DNA of 8,816 nt from Anaerolineales bacterium UBA2029 (GTDB lineage Bacteria; Chloroflexota; Anaerolineae; Aggregatilineales; Aggregatilineaceae): contig DDBP01000382.1 in the NCBI GenBank assembly GCA_002332795.1, forward strand, positions 1-8,816. The letters run 5' to 3'. Position numbers and translations under genes: made by a program. Shown in pieces: positions 1 through 8,133 of the stretch; position 1 is the stretch's first letter; every line of letters begins with the position of its first letter. A model generated the notes under the pieces. That model did not search any database and had not been told where the DNA came from. It saw nothing but the letters and a program-made list of their open reading frames with translations.

Positions 1-329
1 AGGCGCGTCAGCGCCGGGCGGGGGTGAGGTAAAGCCCCAGAGCAGGACTTCTCAAACGGTCTCTCAGGGCGCAACTCACCCGGCAGATAGAGGATCGCTG
101 TCACGGTGCAGAAGGGCCATACGCCCGGCTTTCCCTGCGCTCGCGTCTGCTGCGCCCACTCGACCTGCCTCTGACCGAACCCCGTTAACATTAAAAAAGA
201 TTAAACGTATTGCCCGTTGCCTTTAACCAGACGTTTCCAGGCCCTTTATGGCGCGCTCTTATCCTGGTACGCGGTCGGGGAAAGTGAACAACCTTCCTGC
301 CGAAAGCTTGCAAACCCAAGGAGAGAACT
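1..329. other. Non-coding region upstream of pstS
   Basis: No convincing gene is visible in this stretch. One + frame is open from base 2 to a TAA at 224-226, but its translation is rich in Arg, Ser and Pro without recognisable motifs, so I do not call it the end of an upstream gene. A small perfect inverted repeat (GGCGC, loop GTCA, GCGCC) lies at 2-15 at the very left edge; it has no T run after it, so it is not a clear terminator. The base composition changes sharply at about 183-210, where an AT-rich, TTAA-containing island interrupts GC-rich DNA; this is the best place for the pst operon control region. Confidence 0.6.
185..239 (+). promoter_or_regulatory. Possible Pho-box-like control region of the pst operon
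   Basis: TTAA-type hexamers occur at 185-190 (TTAACA), 191-196 (TTAAAA), 201-206 (TTAAAC) and 223-228 (TTAACC), with a weaker TTTCCA at 234-239. The distances 201 to 223 (22 bases) and 223 to 234 (11 bases) fit the 11-base helical repeat of PhoB/PhoP/SphR sites, whose consensus in cyanobacteria and Bacillus contains TTAAC. The other copies are out of phase (10 and 16 bases), so the match is partial. A TATCCT at 260-265 could serve as a -10 element but no good -35 precedes it at standard spacing, as is usual for activator-dependent pho promoters. Position about 100-145 bases before pstS is sensible. This is a hypothesis, not a firm site. Confidence 0.3.
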
Positions 330-1427
330 ATGCGCACTACCCGCACCTGGAAGAACTCGATCGGCCTGCTGCTGGTTCTGGCACTGGGCCTGCTGGCCCT
401 CGCCAACGCCCTGCCTCCCCGCAACGTGGGCGCACAGGGTGACGAAGAACCGATCGAACTGCCGGAAGTTGACCCGTTGAGCGTGACGGGCGACATCGCC
501 ATCGCCGGAAGCTCGACGGTCGAGCCGGTCACGGTAGCCATGGCAGCGCGCTTCAAGGACGACGGTTTCACGGGCAATATCGCCATCGCCGAGACGGGCA
601 CGTCGGCGGGCTTCGAGCGCTTCTGCAAAGAAGGCTCGACCGACATCAGCAACGCCAGCCGCGCCATCAAGGACTTCGAGGTGGCCGACTGCGAGGCCAT
701 TGGCCGCGAAGTGCTGGAATTCTTCATCGGCATTGACGCGCTGACGGTCGCCGTGCGCAATGACTCGTTCGTGGACAAGCTCAAGCGCAGCGAAGTGGTC
801 GCCATCTTCACCGGCCAGGTGACCCGCTGGAACGAAGTCAACCCCGCATGGCCGGACGAGCCTATTCAGCTCTTCACCGCGGGCACCGACAGCGGCACGT
901 TCGACTACTTCGGCGAGGCGGTGTTGGGCACCAAAGGCCCCTATGCCGAGCGCGAAGCGCGTTTCGCCGCCCTGCTGGCCCCGAACCCCACCACCAGCGA
1001 GAACGACAACACCCTGGTGCAGGGCATTCTGGGTAGCCAGTACGCCATCGGCTACTTCGGCTTCGCCTACTTCTATGAGAACCGCGATCAGTTGAAGGCC
1101 GTGGCCATCGCCAACGACATGGAAAACGACGCCGACGGCAACCTGGTGATCATCCCCGAAGAAGAGTGGGAAGCGCGCGGCATCACCTACGTCGAGCCGG
1201 ACGAAGAGACTGCCGAGAGCGGCGAGTACCTGATCAGCCGCCCGCTGTTCATCTACTCGGCCAAGAACATCCTGCAGGAAAAGCCGCAGGTAGCCGCCTT
1301 CATCAACTACTACCTCACCAATGCTGAGGAAGTGGTCACCGAGGTCGGTTACTTCCCGGTCAGCACCGAGGCGCTCAATCAGTCCAAGCGTGTCTGGCTG
1401 GAAGCGATGGGCCTGGAAGCCGAGTAA
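330..1427 (+). CDS. pstS: Phosphate ABC transporter substrate-binding protein PstS (SphX-like)
   Basis: Extracytoplasmic binding protein that captures inorganic phosphate and delivers it to PstC/PstA; 365 residues. The ATG at 330 follows AAGGAG at 318-323 with a 6-base spacer. Residues 1-27 form a signal peptide (basic start, hydrophobic 11-25) with possible signal peptidase I sites after A27 (ANA) or A35 (VGA). There is no lipobox cysteine. The mature part has the family's phosphate-contact loops: GSST at 60-63, DISNASR at 105-111 and GTDSGT at 185-190. Two cysteines, C99 (RFC) and C121 (ADC), match the pair seen in SphX-like PstS proteins and may form a disulfide. The segment between the signal peptide and the domain (about 36-50) is acidic and Pro-rich, probably a linker. 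It is the first gene of pstS-pstC-pstA-pstB-phoU and is separated from pstC by stem-loops, which suggests higher expression than the membrane genes. Identification is firm; how it stays at the cell surface is unclear. Confidence 0.95.
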   Translation: MRTTRTWKNSIGLLLVLALGLLALANALPPRNVGAQGDEEPIELPEVDPLSVTGDIAIAGSSTVEPVTVAMAARFKDDGFTGNIAIAETGTSAGFERFCKEGSTDISNASRAIKDFEVADCEAIGREVLEFFIGIDALTVAVRNDSFVDKLKRSEVVAIFTGQVTRWNEVNPAWPDEPIQLFTAGTDSGTFDYFGEAVLGTKGPYAEREARFAALLAPNPTTSENDNTLVQGILGSQYAIGYFGFAYFYENRDQLKAVAIANDMENDADGNLVIIPEEEWEARGITYVEPDEETAESGEYLISRPLFIYSAKNILQEKPQVAAFINYYLTNAEEVVTEVGYFPVSTEALNQSKRVWLEAMGLEAE

Positions 1428-1444
1428 CTATCTGACGCAACATC

Positions 1445-1510
1445 CAAACGGTATGGGAGGAGAGGCACTCCCATACCGTTTGCCCCTGCCTGGGGCTGTG
1501 AAAGTTTTTT
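1445..1510 (+). terminator. pstS-pstC intercistronic stem-loops, likely attenuator or mRNA stabiliser
   Basis: A perfect 15-bp inverted repeat (CAAACGGTATGGGAG at 1445-1459, complement at 1468-1482) closes an 8-base loop, starting 17 bases after the pstS stop. It has no T run directly after it. A second small hairpin, GCCCC 1482-1486 and GGGGC 1492-1496 with a 5-base loop, shares base 1482 and is followed 8 bases later by T6 at 1505-1510. The arrangement fits partial termination or protection of the pstS 3' end, both known ways of making more binding protein than permease in ABC operons. It should not be a full terminator because pstC has no obvious promoter of its own. Confidence 0.65.
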
Positions 1511-1521
1511 GCTGGCAAGTC

Positions 1522-1527
1522 AAGGAG
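1522..1527 (+). promoter_or_regulatory. Ribosome binding site that fixes the pstC start
   Basis: AAGGAG lies 9 bases before the ATG at 1537 and only 3 bases before an in-frame GTG at 1531. The spacing favours the ATG. The reading frame is open back into pstS, but the site and the start of family similarity exclude that longer form. Confidence 0.75.
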
Positions 1528-1536
1528 CGTGTGACC

Positions 1537-2532
1537 ATGGATGAGGCAACAGTACTGTCGGAACGCGCGCGGATTTTTCCCTACGCGCAGCAGGTCGTTC
1601 CGTCTCTGGCGCTGCACAAACGCCGTCGCCCTGGGGAGATGATGATCCAGGGATTTCTGTTTTTGTGCGGCTTTCTGACCATCTTCACCACCATCGCCAT
1701 TGTGATCGTGCTGGGTCGCGAGTCGCTGCTGCTGATCACCACCAAATACGTGGACGCGGCGGGCACCGTGCACAAGATCGGCGTGCTCGATTTCGTCAAT
1801 ACCACGGAGTGGCAGCCGCACCGCTATAAGGTGGGCATCGCGCCCCTGGCCACGGCCACGCTGATGAGTTCGTTCATCGCCATGCTGGTGGCGCTGCCGC
1901 TGGGGCTTGGCTCGGCCATCTACCTGAGCGAATACGCCAGCCCGCGCGTGCGCAACACCGTCAAGCCCATCCTGGAAGTGCTGGCGGGCGTGCCGACGGT
2001 CGTCTACGGCTTCTTCGCCCTGCAGTTCATGACTCCCTTGCTGCAGAGCATCCTGGGCCGCGAGACAGTCGAAATCTTCAACGTGGCTTCGGCGGGCCTG
2101 GTGATGGGCATCATGATCCTGCCGCTGGTGGCGTCCATGAGCGAGGATGCGCTGAGTGCCGTGCCACGTTCCCTGCGCGAAGCCGCCTATGGCCTGGGAT
2201 CAACGCGCCTGGAAACGACGATCCGCATTGTGTTGCCCGCGGCGGTCTCCGGCCTCGTGGCCGCCTTCATCATCGCCATTTCGCGGGCCGTCGGCGAGAC
2301 GATGATCATGGCCATCGCGGCGGGCGCGCGCCCCAACTTCACCTTCAACCCCTTCGAGTCCGCCTGGACGATGACCGGTTACATCGCCAGCATCAGCGGG
2401 GGCGACCTGGCCTACGATACCCTGGACTACAACAGCATCTTCGTGGTAGGGCTGCTGCTCTTCCTGATGACGCTGTTCCTCAACATCCTCAGCCGTTCGG
2501 TCGTGGCGCGGTTCCGCGAAGTGTACGAGTAA
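1537..2532 (+). CDS. pstC: Phosphate ABC transporter permease PstC
   Basis: Integral membrane subunit that forms the phosphate channel with PstA; 331 residues from the ATG at 1537, the usual size for the family. Residues 1-34 are a cytoplasmic, basic N-terminus (KRRRPGE). About six membrane segments can be seen: roughly 38-60, 101-128, 146-170, 184-204, 233-262 and 300-320. Segment 1 is followed by a 40-residue outside loop. Family hallmarks are SAIYLSEYA at 126-134, GVPTVVYGFFAL at 151-162, the EAA loop around 215-234 (EAAYGLGST) that docks PstB, and SRAVGETM at 249-256, the conserved Arg/Glu segment of Pst permeases. The stop codon overlaps the pstA ribosome binding site (taAGGAG) and pstA starts 13 bases later, so the two are probably translationally coupled. 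Nothing unusual in composition or length. Confidence 0.94.
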   Translation: MDEATVLSERARIFPYAQQVVPSLALHKRRRPGEMMIQGFLFLCGFLTIFTTIAIVIVLGRESLLLITTKYVDAAGTVHKIGVLDFVNTTEWQPHRYKVGIAPLATATLMSSFIAMLVALPLGLGSAIYLSEYASPRVRNTVKPILEVLAGVPTVVYGFFALQFMTPLLQSILGRETVEIFNVASAGLVMGIMILPLVASMSEDALSAVPRSLREAAYGLGSTRLETTIRIVLPAAVSGLVAAFIIAISRAVGETMIMAIAAGARPNFTFNPFESAWTMTGYIASISGGDLAYDTLDYNSIFVVGLLLFLMTLFLNILSRSVVARFREVYE

Positions 2533-2545
2533 GGAGCGCCCGGCG

Positions 2546-4779
<2,234 letters not shown>

Positions 4780-4783
<4 letters not shown>

Positions 4784-5571
4784 CCCAGGCAAGTACCAAT
4801 GGCCGCTACGCCATTGAAATGCAAAACCTCAGCGTGTACTACGGTCAGTTCCTGGCCGTGCGGAACGTGAGCCTGAAGATCGAAGCGCGGCAGATCACCG
4901 CGCTGATCGGCCCCTCTGGCTGTGGCAAGAGCACGCTGCTGCGTTCGATCAACCGCATGAACGAGCTGGTGCCCGGCGCGCGTGTCGAAGGGCAGGTGCT
5001 CTTTCACGGCCAGAATCTGTACGATCCCGATGTTGACCCAGTGGAAGTGCGGCGACGGATCGGGATGGTGTTTCAGAAGCCCAATCCCTTCCCCAAGTCC
5101 ATCTTCGACAATGTGGCCTATGGCCCGCGCGTGTTGGGCGTGCGCGACAAAAAGAAGCTGGCCGAGATCGTCGAGCGCAGCCTGATGCAGGCCGCGCTGT
5201 GGGATGAAGTGAAGGACGATCTGAAGAAGTCGGGCCTGGCGCTTTCGGGCGGGCAGCAGCAACGCCTGTGCATTGCCCGCGCCCTGGCGGTGGAACCGGA
5301 GATCATCCTGATGGACGAGCCGTGCTCCGCGCTCGACCCCATCGCCACGCTGCGCATCGAAGAACTGATGCGCGAACTGAAAGCGAACTATACTATCGTC
5401 ATCGTCACGCACAACATGCAGCAGGCCGCGCGCGTCTCCGACTATACGGCGTTCATGCTCTCCGACGAGACCCGCGCCGGCGAGCTGATCGAGTATGGCG
5501 AGACGGAGCGCATCTTCACGCGCCCGCGCGATCCGCGCACCGAAGACTACATCACCGGGCGCTTCGGCTAA
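4780..5571 (+). CDS. pstB: Phosphate ABC transporter ATP-binding protein PstB
   Basis: Cytoplasmic ATPase that powers phosphate import through PstC/PstA; 263 residues, normal for the family. The ATG at 4780 overlaps the pstA stop as ATGA and has AGGAG at 4769-4773, 6 bases upstream, so translation is coupled. All ABC motifs are intact: Walker A GPSGCGKST at 44-52, Q-loop Q99 in MVFQKPNPFP (the PstB-type sequence), signature LSGGQQQ at 155-161, Walker B IILMDEP at 175-181, D-loop SALD at 183-186 and H-loop H211. The A-loop Tyr is probably Y20 or Y21. The C-terminus (FTRPRDPRTEDYITGRFG) is the standard PstB ending. The reading frame is open upstream into pstA, but the longer form has no ribosome binding site and no family similarity. 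Confidence 0.97.
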
Positions 5572-5588
5572 TGGGGACGGGACTCTTG

Positions 5589-6266
5589 ATGACTGACAAA
5601 TCTCTGCAGGCGCGCAGCACCCTCGACCACGAACTGACCCGCCTGCGCGACAATGTGCTCAAGCTGAGCCATCTGGTGGATCGCGCGATTGAGGGGTCTG
5701 TACAGGCGCTGAAGGATGCCAACGTAGACTTGGCCCGCCAGGTCATCGCCGACGACGAGCAGATCAACGCCCTGCGCTATGAGGTGGAGCAGCACTGCTA
5801 CCTGTTGCTGGCCCTGCAGCAGCCGACGGCCCGTGACCTGCGCGCCATCGTCACGGCCATCCATATCGCCGTCGAACTGGAGCGGATGGGCGATCACGCC
5901 CGCGGAATTGCCAAGCTGGCCATTCAGCTTGCGCAGGAACCGCCGCTCAAGCCATTGATTGACATCCCGCGCATGACGGTGGTGTGCCACGAGATGTTGC
6001 ACGCCAGCCTGGATGCCTATCTGACGCGCAACGCCGAACTGGCCGAGCGCACTGCTCGACGCGACGACGAAGTAGATCAACTCGATGAGCAGGTCTACCG
6101 CGAACTGCTGACCTACATGCTGGCCGATCCGCGCAACATCACGCGGGCCACGCAGTTGCTGTGGGTATCGCACAACCTGGAACGCATCGCCGACCGCATC
6201 ACCAACATCTGCGAGCGCGTTGTCTTCATGGTCACCGGCGAGATCACCGAGTCAGGCGACCGCTGA
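5589..6266 (+). CDS. phoU: Phosphate signalling regulator PhoU
   Basis: Cytoplasmic accessory protein that links the Pst transporter to a PhoR-type sensor kinase and restrains phosphate uptake; 225 residues from the ATG at 5589. It contains two three-helix PhoU repeats. The first carries ELERMGDHA at 96-104 and the second NLERIADRITNI at 196-207; these acidic E/D-xxx-D motifs bind metal in the family. The second repeat has Ala where Gly is usual (IAD instead of IGD), a mild change. The start is not certain. An in-frame ATG at 5571 overlaps the pstB stop (taATG) and would add six residues (MGTGLL) but lacks a ribosome binding site. The ATG at 5589 gives the family-like start (MTDKSLQARSTLDHEL). 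It is the last gene of the operon, 17 bases after pstB and followed by a terminator. No phoB or phoR gene lies in the window. Confidence 0.94.
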   Translation: MTDKSLQARSTLDHELTRLRDNVLKLSHLVDRAIEGSVQALKDANVDLARQVIADDEQINALRYEVEQHCYLLLALQQPTARDLRAIVTAIHIAVELERMGDHARGIAKLAIQLAQEPPLKPLIDIPRMTVVCHEMLHASLDAYLTRNAELAERTARRDDEVDQLDEQVYRELLTYMLADPRNITRATQLLWVSHNLERIADRITNICERVVFMVTGEITESGDR

Positions 6267-6321
6267 GCGCCCTGTAGAGTCACGAATATGCCGTTGCGCA
6301 TCCCTGCGCACACACGCTCCT

Positions 6322-6360
6322 GCGCCGCCCCATCGCCTCATGGGGCGGTGCGCCTTTTTT
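6322..6360 (+). terminator. Rho-independent terminator of the pst-phoU operon
   Basis: CGCCCCAT at 6326-6333 pairs perfectly with ATGGGGCG at 6340-6347 around a 6-base loop. GCGC at 6322-6325 extends the stem with GCGC at 6350-6353, leaving a 2-base bulge (GT). T6 follows at 6355-6360. It sits 55 bases after the phoU stop. Confidence 0.88.
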
Positions 6361-6374
6361 GGCGCCGGGGCCAT

Positions 6375-6402
6375 TTGACACACCCGGCGGGATGGGTATC
6401 AT
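6375..6402 (+). promoter_or_regulatory. Sigma70-type promoter of the fabG-rsmI-tgt unit
   Basis: A perfect -35 box TTGACA (6375-6380) is followed after 16 bases by TATCAT (6397-6402), a 5 of 6 match to TATAAT. It starts 14 bases after the T run of the pst terminator, the expected place for the next unit's promoter. Transcription would begin near 6409 and give a leader of about 175 bases before fabG, containing the inverted repeat at 6454-6535. The idea that group A sigma promoters of this organism follow the standard consensus is an assumption. Confidence 0.6.
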
Positions 6403-6453
6403 CAGCTTGTTCTGGCAGCAAAAGACGTGTGCGTCTCGACGTGAGGTGAATTT

Positions 6454-6535
6454 CACTGCAGAGACGCAGACAACGCGGAGAAAAACAGTGAAAATTCTGT
6501 GTTTCCCTCTGCGCTCTCTGCGCCCTCTGCGGTTA
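6454..6535. repeat. Inverted repeat of GCAGAG/CTCTGC units in the fabG leader
   Basis: The right arm has three exact copies of CTCTGCG with a 9-base period (6507-6513, 6516-6522, 6525-6531). The left arm has three matching complementary units, TGCAGAG (6457-6463), CGCAGAC (6465-6471) and CGCGGAG (6474-6480). Folded as RNA, most mismatches become G-U pairs, giving an imperfect hairpin of roughly 30 bp per arm around an AT-rich centre (6487-6500). From memory, this type of CGCAGAG-repeat, usually seen mistranslated as FTAEAQR-like peptides, is dispersed between genes in many environmental bacteria, including Chloroflexota and cyanobacteria. There is no transposase or clear target duplication. 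It probably is a non-autonomous dispersed element. Confidence 0.7.
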
Positions 6536-6585
6536 GCCAAACGCCCGCTTGAGATGCACTCCAACCAAACAGGAGAGCGAGGACT

Positions 6586-7332
6586 ATGTCAGACCTGACA
6601 GGGCGCATTGCCATTGTGACCGGCAGCGGGCAGGGCATCGGCCAGGCGATCGCGCTGGAACTGGCCCGCCGCGGCGCGAAGGTCGTCACCAACGATGTCA
6701 CTGGTTGCTGTGCCGAAGACACGCTGGCCATGATCCGCGAATTGGGCGGCGACGGGCTGGCGATCACCGCCGATGTCAGCGACTCCGCCCAGGTGGAGAA
6801 CATGGTCAAGACCGTGCTCGACACCTTCGGGCAGGTAGATATCCTGGTCAACAACGCGGGCACCACGCGCGACAACCTGATCGTGCGCATGCCGGAAGAG
6901 GAATGGGACTTCATCCAGAAGGTGAACCTGAAGAGCGCCTGGCTGTGCTCCAAGGCCGTCGTGCGCTCGATGATGCGCAAGAAATACGGGCGCATCGTCA
7001 ACATTTCCAGCGCCAGCGGGTTGATGGGCCAGGCGGGGCAGACCAACTATAGCGCCAGCAAAGCGGGTATGATCGGGCTGACCAAAGCGCTGGCCCGCGA
7101 AGTCGCCTCGCGCGGGATCACCGTCAACGCCGTCGCGCCGGGTTTCATCAAGACGGCGCTCACCGACAAGATGCCGCAGGATATCCTGGAACAATTGCTG
7201 CCGCTCATCCCTGTCGGGCGCATCGGCACCGTCGAGGACGTGGCCTATGCAGTGGCCTTTCTGGTCAGCGACCAGGCCAGCTACATCACCGGTCAGGTGC
7301 TCTCCGTAGACGGCGGGCTGGTGATGAGCTAG
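6586..7332 (+). CDS. fabG: 3-oxoacyl-ACP reductase FabG-type short-chain dehydrogenase
   Basis: Classical short-chain dehydrogenase/reductase of 248 residues, most like FabG, which reduces 3-oxoacyl-ACP to 3-hydroxyacyl-ACP in fatty acid elongation in the cytoplasm. AGGAGAG at 6571-6577 precedes the ATG at 6586. The Rossmann fold shows TGSGQGIG at 12-19 and NNAG at 89-92. The catalytic tetrad is complete: N114, S142 (NISSASG), Y155 and K159 (YSASK), with the same spacing as in E. coli FabG. PG at 185-186 and the C-terminal GQVLSVDGG at 236-244 are also typical. An Asp (D37) sits at the end of the second strand (VVTNDV), where many NAD-preferring members have one, whereas FabG enzymes are usually NADPH-dependent. 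The neighbours are RNA modification genes rather than fab genes, so another 3-oxoacyl or 3-hydroxyacyl substrate (for example acyl-CoA) is possible. The family is certain, the substrate less so. Confidence 0.85.
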   Translation: MSDLTGRIAIVTGSGQGIGQAIALELARRGAKVVTNDVTGCCAEDTLAMIRELGGDGLAITADVSDSAQVENMVKTVLDTFGQVDILVNNAGTTRDNLIVRMPEEEWDFIQKVNLKSAWLCSKAVVRSMMRKKYGRIVNISSASGLMGQAGQTNYSASKAGMIGLTKALAREVASRGITVNAVAPGFIKTALTDKMPQDILEQLLPLIPVGRIGTVEDVAYAVAFLVSDQASYITGQVLSVDGGLVMS

Positions 7333-7373
7333 CGCCTGCGCTTTCACGTGATCTCCGAATTGCGATCGCGCGA

Positions 7374-7408
7374 TCTCCAATCCGCCCTTCGCAATTCGCA
7401 ACCCGCCA
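7374..7408. repeat. Degenerate heptamer tandem repeat between fabG and rsmI
   Basis: Five consecutive 7-base units can be read: TCTCCAA, TCCGCCC, TTCGCAA, TTCGCAA and CCCGCCA; the third and fourth are identical. The TCGCAATTCG formed by the two identical units (7389-7398) is also the right arm of a perfect 10-bp inverted repeat with CGAATTGCGA at 7356-7365. It resembles the short tandem heptanucleotide repeats described in cyanobacterial intergenic DNA. It fills most of the 87-base fabG-rsmI gap and ends 11 bases before the rsmI start. Confidence 0.5.
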
Positions 7409-7419
7409 TCAAGAGGGCC

Positions 7420-8133
7420 ATGCTCTATCTGGTCGCAACACCGATCGGCAATCTGGGCGACATCACCCTGCGCGCGCTGGAAACGCTGCGCGCCGTTGAC
7501 CTGATCGCCGCCGAAGACACGCGCAAGACGGGTCTGCTGCTCAAGCATTTCGACATTCACAAGCCGCAGATCGCCTTCTTCGAGCACAACGAGGCGCGCG
7601 TCGGCCCGCGTCTCCTGGAAGCGCTGCGGGGCGGGCAGTCGGTGGCGCTGGTGACCAACGCGGGCACGCCCGGCATCTCCGACCCCGGCTTCACCCTGGT
7701 GCGCGACGCCATCGCCGCGGGCATCCCCGTGACCATGATCCCCGGCCCGACGGCGCTGATCATGGCCGTGGTGCTGTCTGGCCTGCCCGCGCACTCGTTC
7801 ACTTTTCGCGGGTTTCCGCCGCGCAAGAGCGGCCCGCGTCGCCGTTTCCTGGCCGTGGATCAGGACTCGCCGCATACGCTGATTTTCTACGAAAGCCCCT
7901 ACCGGCTGGTGAAGTTCCTGGAAGACGCGCTGGCCGTCTATGGGGATCGCCCCGCCGCCGTGACCAACGACCTGACCAAGCTGTTCGAGATGGTACACCG
8001 GGGGCGACTGTCGGAGTTGCTGGCGTACTTCCGGCAAAACGAGCCGCGCGGCGAGTACACGGTGGTCATCGCGGGCAAAGAGGCGGCGGACACTTTCCCG
8101 GCAGACGACGAGGACGAGGAGGACGGGCGGTGA
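7420..8133 (+). CDS. rsmI: 16S rRNA (cytidine1402-2'-O)-methyltransferase RsmI
   Basis: SAM-dependent enzyme of the tetrapyrrole-methylase fold that methylates the ribose of C1402 in the decoding centre of 16S rRNA; 237 residues. The ATG at 7420 is chosen because the family begins at LYLVATPIGNLGDIT (residues 2-16). A GTG at 7348 would add 24 residues encoded by repeat DNA. Only a weak AGAGG lies before the ATG. Further family motifs are EDTRKT at 32-37, AGTPGISDPG at 81-90, IPGPTA at 107-112, the RGFPPRKSGPRRR segment at 130-142, LIFYESPYRL at 154-163 and GEYTVVIAG at 211-219. N80 replaces the usual Asp of the SDAGTP motif, and NDLTK at 183-187 stands where RELTK is usual. It lacks the longer C-terminal extension of many RsmI proteins (about 270-290 residues) and ends in an acidic tail (DDEDEEDG). 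It probably belongs to one transcript with fabG and tgt. Confidence 0.93.
   Translation: MLYLVATPIGNLGDITLRALETLRAVDLIAAEDTRKTGLLLKHFDIHKPQIAFFEHNEARVGPRLLEALRGGQSVALVTNAGTPGISDPGFTLVRDAIAAGIPVTMIPGPTALIMAVVLSGLPAHSFTFRGFPPRKSGPRRRFLAVDQDSPHTLIFYESPYRLVKFLEDALAVYGDRPAAVTNDLTKLFEMVHRGRLSELLAYFRQNEPRGEYTVVIAGKEAADTFPADDEDEEDGR
8117..8122 (+). promoter_or_regulatory. Perfect Shine-Dalgarno sequence setting the tgt GTG start
   Basis: AGGAGG lies inside the rsmI coding sequence, 7 bases before the GTG at 8130, which overlaps the rsmI stop as GTGA. This strong site supports a GTG start for a protein that is otherwise about ten residues shorter at its N-terminus than E. coli Tgt. Confidence 0.8.

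Noticed and set aside
98..104. CTGTCAC, resembling half of an E. coli pho box
   Set aside because: No second copy lies 11 bases away on either side, and the position is far from the likely promoter.
2..226. Open + frame at the left edge that might be the end of an upstream gene
   Set aside because: The translation is Arg/Ser/Pro-rich without motifs and passes through the AT-rich control island; there is no sign of coding selection.
1321..1536. Longer pstC form beginning inside pstS
   Set aside because: It would run through the stem-loop region, adds no family similarity and ignores the good AAGGAG before the ATG at 1537.
6359..6598. 79-residue + frame and a 94-residue - frame over the phoU-fabG gap
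   Set aside because: Both are largely translations of the promoter and the CTCTGCG inverted repeat (LRSLRPLRL-like peptides), and the + frame runs into fabG. They are not genes.
7331..7342. Small hairpin AGCG-CCTG-CGCT after the fabG stop as a terminator
   Set aside because: A 4-bp stem with only TTT after it is too weak, and rsmI follows at 87 bases without a visible promoter.
7362..7369. GCGATCGC, the cyanobacterial HIP1 octamer
   Set aside because: I noticed only this occurrence, in GC-rich DNA; one copy does not indicate HIP1 enrichment or a cyanobacterial host.
7348..7419. Upstream GTG start for rsmI
   Set aside because: The extra 24 residues are encoded by repeat DNA, lack a ribosome binding site and precede the normal family start LYLVATPIGNL.
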